Assembly: GCA_964561655.1 (NCBI GenBank)
Contig: CAZLQG010000039.1
Span: 1 to 5,063 of the forward strand
Direction of reading: 5' to 3'
DNA: 5,063 nt
Source: CAZLQG01 sp964561655
Lineage (GTDB): Bacteria; Patescibacteriota; Doudnabacteria; UBA920
The position numbers and the translations under genes were made by a program. A model generated the notes under the pieces. The model did not search any database. It had not been told where the DNA came from and was given only the letters and a program-made list of their open reading frames with translations. The number at the start of each line of letters is the position of its first letter. Position 1 is the first letter of the stretch. This document shows, piece by piece, positions 1-5,063 of the stretch.

Positions 1-1301
1 AGTATGACATGGTGGACTATATAGGCAAGTCCGGCGTTGAGGCAATGCACGAGGAATATTTACACGGGACAAACGGCCAAAATTTAGTGGAAGTCGATGC
101 GACTGGAAAACTGGTAAACCTACTGGGTGAAAACGAGCCTCAGTCCGGGCAAAGCTTGGTTTTGAATATAGATAAGGAATTACAGGTAAAGTTATACGAG
201 TCTTTGGTGGCCAGGTCAGGAACCAAAAAAGCGGCCGCAGTAGCGATGAATCCCAAAACCGGCCAGGTTTTAGCCTTGGTTAGTCTGCCGGGGTTTGATA
301 ATAATCTTTTTGCACGCGGCATTAAAACAGAAGAATTCAATAAATTATTAACTGATTCTGATTTGCCTTTGTTTAATCGTGTAATTTCGGGAACCTATCC
401 GCCAGGTTCTACAGTAAAACCCATGGTGGCCGCGGCAGCGCTTCAAGAAGGTATAGTTAAAGAAACTACGGTGATTAACGATAAAGGGGTACTAGTAATA
501 CCCAACCAATATAATCCTTTCTTGAATTATAACTTTTATGGTTGGAACAGGGCGGGCCTCGGGCCGGTCGATGTGCGTTCTGCTATTGCCAAAAGCAGCG
601 ATATTTATTTTTATACGGTTGGCGGAGGGCATCCAAATTCCCAAATAGAGCCTCTTGGCGCAGAAAAATTGGCTGAATATTACCGTAAATTTAATGTGGG
701 CAAAAAAACCCAAATCGATTTACCCGGAGAGAAAGAAGGACTGGTTGCCGATCCGTATTGGAAAGCCCAGTATTTTAAAGATGACGCGATTTTGAGCAAA
801 TGGTATTTGGGTGATACTTATCATGTTGCCATCGGCCAAGGCGACATGCTGGCTACGCCTTTGCAGGTGGCTGTCTGGACTTCAATAATCGCCAATGACG
901 GAGTAGGCATGAGGCCGGAAGTTCTAAATCGAGTCGTAGACGCAGATGGCAACATAGTTTATGAGGTTCAGCCTGAAGTTTTAACCCAAAGATTTATTGA
1001 CCCGTATTATTTAAAAGTGGTACAAGACGGCATGAGACTCACTGTGACAGAAGGTAGTGGCAGGCAGCTGCTGGATTTGCCTGTGCAAGCGGCGGGCAAA
1101 ACCGGGACTTCCCAGTTTGACGGTTCAGACCCCAACCGGACCCATGCTTGGTTTACCTCGTACGCGCCGTTTGAAGACCCACAAATTGTAGTTACCGTGC
1201 TTGTGGAAGCAGGTGGCGAGGGGCATGCTGCCGCCTTGCCGGTAGTCAAAGAAACGCTTAAATGGTGGGCGGAGAACCGCTACGCTCAAATTAAAAATTA
1301 A
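1..1301 (+). CDS. mrdA: Penicillin-binding protein 2, peptidoglycan transpeptidase (5' partial)
   Basis: This is the C-terminal two thirds of a class B penicillin-binding protein, a D,D-transpeptidase that cross-links peptidoglycan strands at the outer face of the cytoplasmic membrane; PBP2 works with RodA in side-wall synthesis. The frame is open to the window edge, and the ATG at 9 is internal: it lies just before the conserved GKSGVE segment that joins the dimerisation domain to the catalytic domain. Counting from that Met, the catalytic motifs are STVK at 134-137 (nucleophile Ser134), SSD at 196-198 (the SxD form common in PBP2) and KTGT at 364-367. YFY after SSD, GQGDMLATPLQ at 276-286 and HAWF at 379-382 also fit PBP2. 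The N-terminal anchor and roughly 200 residues lie outside the window. It ends with TAA, 90 bp before folD. A sibling class B enzyme (FtsI type) is less likely given the SSD motif and linker. Assignment is firm; the gene symbol is slightly less so. Confidence 0.93.
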   Translation, partial: YDMVDYIGKSGVEAMHEEYLHGTNGQNLVEVDATGKLVNLLGENEPQSGQSLVLNIDKELQVKLYESLVARSGTKKAAAVAMNPKTGQVLALVSLPGFDNNLFARGIKTEEFNKLLTDSDLPLFNRVISGTYPPGSTVKPMVAAAALQEGIVKETTVINDKGVLVIPNQYNPFLNYNFYGWNRAGLGPVDVRSAIAKSSDIYFYTVGGGHPNSQIEPLGAEKLAEYYRKFNVGKKTQIDLPGEKEGLVADPYWKAQYFKDDAILSKWYLGDTYHVAIGQGDMLATPLQVAVWTSIIANDGVGMRPEVLNRVVDADGNIVYEVQPEVLTQRFIDPYYLKVVQDGMRLTVTEGSGRQLLDLPVQAAGKTGTSQFDGSDPNRTHAWFTSYAPFEDPQIVVTVLVEAGGEGHAAALPVVKETLKWWAENRYAQIKN

Positions 1302-1385
1302 AAAGTGAAAAAATTAAAAATTTAGGTGTCCAGACGTGACGTCGGAATTCTATAATTTTACATTTTGTGTTTTTCATTTTACACT
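1302..1385. repeat. Imperfect palindromic intergenic element with GC-cored hairpin
   Basis: The gap between the PBP2 gene and folD is an imperfect palindrome. Its core is TCC (1329-1331), one bulged A (1332), GACG (1333-1336), loop TGA (1337-1339), CGTC (1340-1343) and GGA (1344-1346), a 7-bp stem. On both sides lie A-rich then T-rich arms (about 1302-1325 and 1347-1385) that are roughly complementary, including AGTGAAAAA on the left against TTTTCATTTTACACT on the right. This layout resembles the dispersed palindromic repeats found between genes in some Patescibacteria, but only one copy is visible here. It may also act as a transcription terminator or mRNA-stabilising hairpin for the gene upstream, although no clean U-run follows the core stem. 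Confidence 0.5.
1357..1385 (+). promoter_or_regulatory. Possible folD promoter, TTTACA-17-TACACT
   Basis: TTTACA (1357-1362) and TACACT (1380-1385) are 17 bp apart, a plausible sigma-70-type pair. The expected transcription start falls at about 1391-1393, on the folD ATG, so the message would be leaderless. A competing -10, TATAAT at 1351-1356, is a perfect hexamer but has no recognisable -35 at the right distance; it would give a leader of roughly 30 nt. In such AT-rich DNA either match could be chance. Confidence 0.3.
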
Positions 1386-1391
1386 TGAGTT

Positions 1392-2237
1392 ATGATAATC
1401 GATGGAAGAAAAATTTCAGCCGATGTTTTGGAAGACTTAAAGAAAGAATTTGCCAGTTTATCTTTCAAGCCTTTGTTTTGCGACGTGCTGGTAGGCAATG
1501 ACGTAGTGTCTATGTCTTACGTGAAAATTAAAGGTAGGTCGGCGGAGCAAGTCGGAATGGAGTTTAAATTGGCTCATTTTTCGGAAAGCATTAACCAAAA
1601 AGAACTTATTGATAAAATAAAGAAGCTTAATCAACTACCCAATATTTGCGGGCTTATTGTCCAATTGCCTTTGCCAAGCAAATTTTCAAAGCAAGCAATT
1701 TTAGATGCGATTACGCCAGAAATTGATGTTGATTGTATTGGCTTAGTAACTTCCAAAAAGTTTTATGAGGGCGACTTCAGCCTGATCCCTCCAACCGCCG
1801 CGGCAGTAATGAAGATGCTTGACAGTTTAAACCTGGATTTATTTAAAAAAAATATTTTGGTTGTGGGGCAGGGTCAGCTGGTAGGCAAGCCGGTAAGTTT
1901 TTTATTCGAGAGAAGAGGCTTAAAAATTAATATCGCTGACAAATTTACAAAAAATACGCCAGAACTAATAAAGCAGGCGGATGTCATTATTTCCGCGACC
2001 GGCCAGCCTAAGCTTATCACCGGGGATAAAATTAAGGCTGGAAGTATAGTAATTGACGCCGGTACGGCAGAGTCGGACGGCGGCATCGTCGGTGATGCGG
2101 ATTTAGAATCGGTTTCCAAAATTGCCGGCTATTTTTCTCCGGTTCCGGGGGGAGTAGGCCCTGTGACGGTTTCCATGCTTTTAAAAAACGTGCTAATAGT
2201 TGCAAAACAAAAACAACAGCAAAACTATGTTAGTTAA
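1392..2237 (+). CDS. folD: Bifunctional methylenetetrahydrofolate dehydrogenase / methenyltetrahydrofolate cyclohydrolase
   Basis: FolD is a cytosolic enzyme that interconverts 5,10-methylene-THF, 5,10-methenyl-THF and 10-formyl-THF using NAD(P), supplying one-carbon units for purines and formyl-Met. The 281-residue length is usual. The catalytic Tyr43 and Lys47 sit in SYVKIK. QLPLP at 91-95 carries the conserved active-site Gln91, DVDC at 112-115 the conserved Asp112, a Rossmann glycine motif GQGQLVGKP spans 159-167, and the family signature PGGVGPVT spans 252-259. Several positions are divergent: the usual KDVDGFHP is IDVDCIGL, the usual PCTPKG is PPTAAA (133-138), so the Cys of that motif is Pro134, and the usual GRSxxVGKP is GQGQLVGKP. 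The core chemistry residues are kept, so activity is likely, while cofactor preference and the cyclohydrolase/dehydrogenase balance are uncertain. The start is the first ATG after the intergenic palindrome; no strong Shine-Dalgarno precedes it. The 3' end overlaps the next gene by 11 bp. Confidence 0.95.
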   Translation: MIIDGRKISADVLEDLKKEFASLSFKPLFCDVLVGNDVVSMSYVKIKGRSAEQVGMEFKLAHFSESINQKELIDKIKKLNQLPNICGLIVQLPLPSKFSKQAILDAITPEIDVDCIGLVTSKKFYEGDFSLIPPTAAAVMKMLDSLNLDLFKKNILVVGQGQLVGKPVSFLFERRGLKINIADKFTKNTPELIKQADVIISATGQPKLITGDKIKAGSIVIDAGTAESDGGIVGDADLESVSKIAGYFSPVPGGVGPVTVSMLLKNVLIVAKQKQQQNYVS

Positions 2238-3084
2238 TTTTTTCTCCGGCGTTAATAAATTTTTAAATTCCGTTTTGAGATTGTTTGGTTTTCGCAGATC
2301 GCAAAACCGTTGGGGTATTGTATATGACAGTATTAGCAAACAGCCGCTCGATCCGGTAGTGGTAAAGCTAATAGATGCGGCTACCGGGAAAGTCGTCCAG
2401 ACCTGTATTACTGATTTAACAGGTCAGTACGGATTTTTATCCATACCGGGCAAATTCAAGATTTTTGCTAAGAAGACAAACTACAATTTTCCTTCAAAGA
2501 TTGTCCGCCAAAGCAAAGACGGTATTTATGAGAACGTCTATTTGGGCGAGTTTTTTGAAGTTTTAGGCGACAGCGGCGTAATTTTTTTTAATATCCCAAT
2601 GGATCCGGTTAGGCCGGACTGGAATCAGAAAGCCAAGCGTAAAATTGTAAAGACCTCGGTCTTTGCGGAAAATTTAATTTTAAAACTTACCTCGATATTA
2701 TTTTGGTTCGTGTTTATTTTAGCCTTACTGAGCCTTTATTTTTCCCGCTCAAATTTTGTTTACGGAGCACTGATTTTTTACGTTATGATTATTTTAATGG
2801 CAGTGGCTTTGCCTAAACCCAGGTTATGGGGTAGAGTTCTGATAAAAAAGATTAAAAAACCCGTAGCCCTGGCAGTAATTGAACTTTCGCATATTAAATT
2901 TCCGGATGTGGTTATTGCCAAGGCTTTGACTACGGAGGAAGGTAAATTTTTTTTAAGAGCACAACCGGGCAGGTATTTACTTAAGATTAGTGCAGAGGAT
3001 AAAGATGGACAAAAAAACCTTCTTAAGAGCCAAAAAGTTGATATTGGGGGCGACGGTCTTTACAATAAAGATACTCTGGTTTAA
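2227..3084 (+). CDS. Membrane protein with two carboxypeptidase-regulatory-like domains flanking a helical hairpin
   Basis: This 285-residue protein has no enzyme signature that I recognise. Residues 1-22 form a hydrophobic/amphipathic segment. Residues 28-95 look like a carboxypeptidase-regulatory-like beta-sandwich: WGIVYDSISKQPLDPVVVKL, then TDLTGQYGFLSIPGKFKI. Two transmembrane helices follow at about 155-172 and 177-195 with a very short turn (SRSN) between them. Residues 198-262 resemble a second such domain (LWGRVLIKKIKKPVALAVIEL, then TTEEGKFFLRAQPGRYLLKI). Lys/Arg clusters just before the first helix (135-142) and after the second (197-211) place both ends in the cytoplasm by the positive-inside rule, which is unusual for this fold. 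The ATG at 2227 overlaps the folD stop by 11 bp, suggesting coupled translation; a TTG at 2200 inside folD is a less likely start. The stop is 23 bp before the response regulator gene. The role is unknown; a scaffold or envelope-linked function is a guess. Confidence 0.8.
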   Translation: MLVNFFSGVNKFLNSVLRLFGFRRSQNRWGIVYDSISKQPLDPVVVKLIDAATGKVVQTCITDLTGQYGFLSIPGKFKIFAKKTNYNFPSKIVRQSKDGIYENVYLGEFFEVLGDSGVIFFNIPMDPVRPDWNQKAKRKIVKTSVFAENLILKLTSILFWFVFILALLSLYFSRSNFVYGALIFYVMIILMAVALPKPRLWGRVLIKKIKKPVALAVIELSHIKFPDVVIAKALTTEEGKFFLRAQPGRYLLKISAEDKDGQKNLLKSQKVDIGGDGLYNKDTLV

Positions 3085-3089
3085 ATTTG

Positions 3090-3098
3090 TGCTATAAT
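3090..3098 (+). promoter_or_regulatory. Extended -10 promoter for the response regulator
   Basis: TGCTATAAT matches the extended -10 consensus TGnTATAAT exactly. No good -35 lies 16-18 bp upstream, which extended -10 promoters can tolerate. Only 9 bp separate the hexamer from the ATG at 3108, so transcription should start at about 3104-3107 or on the ATG itself, giving a leaderless or nearly leaderless mRNA. The promoter occupies the 23-bp gap after the membrane protein gene, so the regulator can be expressed separately from the genes upstream. Confidence 0.6.
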
Positions 3099-3107
3099 AA
3101 AAATGAG

Positions 3108-3500
3108 ATGGCATTATCAACAAAGAAAATACTTATAGTAGAAGACGACAAAAATTTAAGTCAGGCTTTGTCGGATCGCTTGTCTAAACTTTGCGTTGTG
3201 GCCAGCGCTGAAGATGGAGAGCAGGCTCTGGAAAAGCTTTTAGACAGCCCTCCTGATTTGATTTTGTTAGATTTGCTTCTGCCTAAATTGGATGGTTTTA
3301 AAGTCCTGGAGAGGCTAAGAAATTATCCTGATAAAAACATCGCAGAGATTCCTGTGGTGGTTTTAAGTAATCTTTGGAGCAATAAGGACATCCTGCAGGT
3401 GAAGGCTTTAAGGGTCGAAGAATATTTTGTCAAAGCCCATACGGATTTGGACCAAGTTGTTGGAAAAGTCCAGCAGGTTTTAGCGGTCAAGCAGGGATAG
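3108..3500 (+). CDS. Single-domain response regulator (CheY-like receiver)
   Basis: This 130-residue protein is a lone receiver domain that should accept a phosphoryl group from a histidine kinase and signal through protein-protein contacts, since no DNA-binding or enzymatic output domain follows. The acidic pair is Asp13-Asp14 (VEDD), the phospho-acceptor is Asp55 in LILLDLLLPKLDGF, the switch Ser is Ser87 in VVVLSN, the conserved Lys is Lys109 in YFVKA, and Phe107 is the switch aromatic position. All catalytic residues are present, so it should be phosphorylatable. The ATG at 3108 is chosen over a TTG at 3087 because an extended -10 promoter lies between them and the receiver fold begins at KKILIVEDD. 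No kinase gene is visible in the window. Its neighbour upstream is a membrane protein that could be a partner, but that is only positional. The stop is TAG. Confidence 0.93.
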   Translation: MALSTKKILIVEDDKNLSQALSDRLSKLCVVASAEDGEQALEKLLDSPPDLILLDLLLPKLDGFKVLERLRNYPDKNIAEIPVVVLSNLWSNKDILQVKALRVEEYFVKAHTDLDQVVGKVQQVLAVKQG

Positions 3501-3509
3501 GTTTTAAGT

Positions 3510-3538
3510 TTGACAGAAAATATAAAGTTTAGTATTAT
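3510..3538 (+). promoter_or_regulatory. Strong sigma-70-type promoter ahead of secE
   Basis: A perfect -35 TTGACA (3510-3515) is followed after 17 bp by TATTAT (3533-3538), one mismatch from the -10 consensus. Expected transcription start is about 3544-3546, giving a leader of roughly 50 nt before the secE ATG at 3595. It begins 10 bp after the response regulator stop and should drive secE, the hydrolase gene and probably nusG. This is the best promoter match in the window. Confidence 0.7.
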
Positions 3539-3546
3539 ATATTTAT

Positions 3547-3568
3547 AAGGCCGGACATCAGGCCTTTT
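3547..3568 (+). terminator. GC hairpin with short T-run: weak terminator or 5'-leader stem
   Basis: AAGGCC (3547-3552) and GGCCTT (3561-3566) form a 6-bp stem around the 8-nt loop GGACATCA, and the T-run extends to 3568. It could be a weak intrinsic terminator for the response regulator transcript. It also starts 1-3 nt after the predicted start site of the secE promoter, so it would form a stem at the extreme 5' end of the secE message, a position known in other bacteria to protect mRNA. The T-run is only four bases, so termination efficiency is doubtful. Confidence 0.45.
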
Positions 3569-3594
3569 AAAAAAGCAAAAAAATTATTACAATC

Positions 3595-3780
3595 ATGGGA
3601 AGAATTTTTCGGTTCCTTACTGATGTTAAAAATGAACTGGCCAAAGTGGTTTGGCCGACTAAAAGCGAAACCATTAAGTATACGGTGATTGTCATTGTAT
3701 TCAGCGTGGTGGTGGCTTTTATTTTAGGGATGACTGACTACGGGCTTTTGAGATTATTTGAAACCGTGGTGAACCGTTAA
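3595..3780 (+). CDS. secE: Preprotein translocase subunit SecE
   Basis: SecE is the small essential subunit that clamps SecY in the SecYEG protein-export channel of the cytoplasmic membrane. The 61-residue length fits the short, single-helix form found in most bacteria other than the three-helix E. coli type. An N-terminal amphipathic helix (FRFLTDVKNELAKVVWPT, 5-22) carries the family hallmark ELxKVxWPT, and a single transmembrane helix covers about 28-46, followed by Asp48. The start is the only ATG that keeps the amphipathic helix; the upstream sequence is A-rich with no Shine-Dalgarno. A strong promoter lies 57 bp upstream. SecE is normally followed directly by nusG; here a membrane hydrolase gene starts 13 bp after its stop and nusG comes next. 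Confidence 0.95.
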   Translation: MGRIFRFLTDVKNELAKVVWPTKSETIKYTVIVIVFSVVVAFILGMTDYGLLRLFETVVNR

Positions 3781-3793
3781 TCTAAATTGTCTT

Positions 3794-4336
3794 ATGCTTC
3801 CAACGGGACATATTGCTGCCGGTTTCTTGACGGCTTATTCCATTGTTAAAATCGCCCGGCCGGATTTAGAACTTTCACAAATTAATCAATTATTGTTCTT
3901 TGGCGCTTTTTTTGGTTTTGCTCCCGATTTGGACGAGTTTTACGTTTTTGCTAAGAGCCGTTCTTGGCTGGTTGCCTCGGAGACAACCTCTTTGATGCAT
4001 AGAAAATTTTTCAGCCACACGCCGGTTCTCTGGGTGCTTGGAGGCCTGATTATTTTTTTGTTTACCTCGGGATTTATAAAGCTTTTAGGGTTAATAATAT
4101 TATTTAGTTCTTTAAGCCATTTCTTACTTGATAGCATTGAGCATGGAATTATGTGGCTGTGGCCATTTAGCAGTAAGGTATATGCCCTGAAAGATGCGGG
4201 TTTTAATTTTTTAATCAAAGAGAAAAATTTTTTTAAACATTCGTTCCAATTTTTGCAGATATATACAACTAGGCTAAGTTTTTATTTGGAAGTTTTAATA
4301 ATATTAGTTGCGATATTTGTATCCTTAAATCTATAA
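3794..4336 (+). CDS. Membrane-bound metal-dependent hydrolase, YdjM/DUF457-like
   Basis: This 180-residue membrane protein resembles the YdjM-type family (LexA-binding, inner-membrane-associated putative hydrolase), whose members keep His and Asp residues thought to bind metal; the substrate is not established. Conserved positions are His6 (PTGHIAAG), Asp45 and Asp47 (GFAPDLDEF), His69 and His75 (MHRKFFSHTP), and His109, Asp113 and His117 (SHFLLDSIEHG), followed by the WLWPFS segment typical of the family. Hydrophobic stretches at about 32-43, 77-106 and 163-178 suggest three or more membrane passes. It sits 13 bp after secE and 21 bp before nusG on the same strand, so it is probably co-transcribed with secE, though nothing links its activity to protein export or transcription. 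The ATG at 3794 directly precedes the conserved PTGH motif, which fixes the start. The family call rests on motifs only, not on a search. Confidence 0.8.
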   Translation: MLPTGHIAAGFLTAYSIVKIARPDLELSQINQLLFFGAFFGFAPDLDEFYVFAKSRSWLVASETTSLMHRKFFSHTPVLWVLGGLIIFLFTSGFIKLLGLIILFSSLSHFLLDSIEHGIMWLWPFSSKVYALKDAGFNFLIKEKNFFKHSFQFLQIYTTRLSFYLEVLIILVAIFVSLNL

Positions 4337-4337
4337 C
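4308..4337 (+). promoter_or_regulatory. Possible nusG promoter, TTGCGA-18-TATAAC
   Basis: TTGCGA (4308-4313) and TATAAC (4332-4337) are 18 bp apart, each four or five of six matches to the sigma-70 consensus. Transcription would start at about 4343-4345, leaving a 13-15 nt leader before the nusG ATG. The site overlaps the end of the hydrolase gene. It would let nusG be expressed independently of secE, but the match is moderate and the region is AT-rich. Confidence 0.35.
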
Positions 4338-4357
4338 TTAAATCCCACATCTAATTT

Positions 4358-4903
4358 ATGGCTCGACAACAAGTTACCGGCGAAAGACATTGGTACGTTT
4401 TGCATACTTATAGCGGTTACGAAGACAGCGTTGCTTGGAATTTAAAGCAGCGTATTGAGTCTATGGGTATGCAGGATAAAATTTTTGACGCTATTGTACC
4501 AAAAGAAAAAAAGATCAAGATTCGCGACGGTAAAAGAACCACTGTAGAAGAAAAAATTTTCCCAGGCTATGTGCTGGTGGATATGATAGTTACCGATGAC
4601 TCCTGGTATGTGGTAAGAAACACGCCAAACGTTACAGGGTTCGTAGGCAGCGGAACTGTTCCGACGCCGATTGACCCGGAAGAGTGGAAGTATCTGCAAA
4701 AGCGCATGGGCGCGGAAGAGCCCAAGTTCAAGTTTGACATCAACCCCGGAGAACTGGTGAGGATTACCGACGGGCCGTTTAAGGATTACGAAGGCAAAGT
4801 CGGGGAAGTGGACGAGAGCAAGGGTAAGGTTAAAATTATGGTTACTATTTTCGGCCGGGAAACCCCGGTGGAATTGGATTTTTTGCAAGTAAAAAAGATT
4901 TAA
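4358..4903 (+). CDS. nusG: Transcription termination/antitermination factor NusG
   Basis: NusG binds the RNA polymerase clamp, affects pausing and elongation, and links polymerase to Rho or the leading ribosome. The 181-residue length is standard for the two-domain form. The NGN domain covers about 10-115, with HWYVLHTYSGYE (11-22), VPKEKKIKIRDGKR (47-60), FPGYVLVDM (68-76) and VRNTPNVTGFVG (86-97). A KOW domain covers about 128-181, with GELVRITDGPFKDYEGKV (131-148) and IFGRETPVEL (164-173). No key segment is missing. The ATG at 4358 starts a short tail before the first NGN strand and has no Shine-Dalgarno. The gene lies 21 bp after the hydrolase gene, not directly after secE, and an unknown frame rather than rplK starts 4 bp after its stop. 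Confidence 0.97.
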   Translation: MARQQVTGERHWYVLHTYSGYEDSVAWNLKQRIESMGMQDKIFDAIVPKEKKIKIRDGKRTTVEEKIFPGYVLVDMIVTDDSWYVVRNTPNVTGFVGSGTVPTPIDPEEWKYLQKRMGAEEPKFKFDINPGELVRITDGPFKDYEGKVGEVDESKGKVKIMVTIFGRETPVELDFLQVKKI

Positions 4904-4907
4904 AAAT

Positions 4908-5063
4908 ATGAAAGAACAAAGGGAAGGACAAAGTGAAATTCCATCTTTGCCAACATCGGAACAAAAGAAGCTTGCTGAAAGCTGTGGAGTAAGAGTTAAG
5001 GTGAAATTAACAGATGGTAGAGTTGGTGTAATTGAACGTATGGATAAGAAAGGCTGTTTTCAT
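4908..5063 (+). CDS. Unidentified protein, 3' partial, directly after nusG
   Basis: An ATG at 4908, four bases after the nusG stop, opens a frame of 52 codons with no stop up to the window edge. The first 24 residues are polar and probably flexible (starting MKEQREGQSEIPSLPTSEQ), followed by CGVRVKVKLTDGRVGVIERM, whose alternating hydrophobic pattern with a DGR turn suggests a small beta-barrel, possibly SH3-like. Two Cys (26 and 50) and a His (52) are visible. I do not recognise the family. It is not ribosomal protein L11, whose conserved N-terminal segment is absent. The tight spacing suggests co-transcription and possibly coupled translation with nusG. No ribosome-binding site is seen. The call of a real gene rests on the open frame, same-strand spacing and protein-like composition; the length is too short to exclude chance. 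Confidence 0.6.
   Translation, partial: MKEQREGQSEIPSLPTSEQKKLAESCGVRVKVKLTDGRVGVIERMDKKGCFH

Noticed and set aside
9..11. ATG at 9 as the true PBP2 start
   Set aside because: The frame is open upstream and the protein would lack its membrane anchor and dimerisation domain; the gene is cut by the window edge.
1329..1360. Hairpin after the PBP2 gene as a classic intrinsic terminator
   Set aside because: The stem is followed by AATTCTATAATTTT instead of an immediate T-run, so it is listed as a palindromic repeat; a terminating role remains possible.
2200..2226. TTG at 2200 as the start of the membrane protein gene
   Set aside because: It would lie 38 bp inside folD and add nine polar residues (Gln/Asn/Lys-rich) with no domain support. 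The ATG at 2227 starts the hydrophobic N-terminus and gives a normal 11-bp overlap.
3087..3107. TTG at 3087 as the start of the response regulator
   Set aside because: The extra codons overlap the extended -10 promoter and add residues not part of the receiver fold; the ATG at 3108 fits both promoter and domain.
3501..3594. tRNA gene (tRNA-Trp often precedes secE)
   Set aside because: No cloverleaf, no GTTCRANNC T-arm motif and no CCA end; only a promoter and a short hairpin are present.
4442..4888. 148-codon open frame on the minus strand opposite nusG
   Set aside because: It lies wholly within the confidently assigned nusG gene and its translation shows no recognisable domain; it is a shadow of the coding strand. 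The other minus-strand frames (for example 140-340, 1874-2119, 3940-4218) were rejected likewise.
1..5063. Alternative genetic code with TGA as a sense codon (code 25)
   Set aside because: No TGA stop is used here, but no gene needs TGA read-through to be complete and conserved glycines are encoded by GGN codons, so the standard bacterial code explains everything.

Overview
This 5.06 kb window is a dense, entirely plus-strand stretch of a bacterial chromosome. It holds eight coding regions, two of them cut by the window edges, with gaps of 4 to 94 bp or small overlaps. Several traits suggest a Patescibacteria/CPR (possibly Parcubacteria-like) genome: moderately AT-rich DNA, stops that are all TAA or TAG, start codons without a convincing Shine-Dalgarno sequence, a divergent FolD, a stand-alone receiver protein beside a two-helix membrane protein with regulatory-like beta domains, and secE and nusG separated by an unrelated membrane protein gene. 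This placement is an inference from gene style and not a phylogenetic result.

Left part (1-2237): the window opens inside a penicillin-binding protein 2 (mrdA-type) gene. Its whole transpeptidase domain is present, with the STVK, SSD and KTGT motifs. A 90-bp AT-rich gap follows, carrying a GC-cored hairpin inside imperfect complementary A/T arms, which resembles a dispersed palindromic intergenic repeat. Then comes folD, for folate one-carbon metabolism.

Middle part (2227-3594): a membrane protein with two carboxypeptidase-regulatory-like beta domains around a helical hairpin overlaps the end of folD by 11 bp. It is followed by a single-domain CheY-like response regulator. The regulator has an extended -10 promoter so close to its ATG that its mRNA should be leaderless or nearly so. 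The next gap holds the best promoter in the window (TTGACA, 17 bp, TATTAT). Its expected start lies immediately before a small GC hairpin.

Right part (3595-5063): that promoter should drive secE (translocase subunit), a YdjM-like membrane metal-dependent hydrolase gene, and nusG (transcription elongation factor). An open frame of unknown function begins 4 bp after nusG and runs off the window. The usual partner after nusG, rplK (ribosomal protein L11), is not the next gene. No tRNA, rRNA, CRISPR array, insertion sequence or obvious foreign island was seen, and no gene-free stretch exceeds 100 bp. No clearly new system is evident. The most notable points are the leaderless promoter arrangement, the promoter-hairpin junction before secE, the two apparently cytoplasmic beta domains on one membrane anchor, and the interrupted secE-nusG pair.
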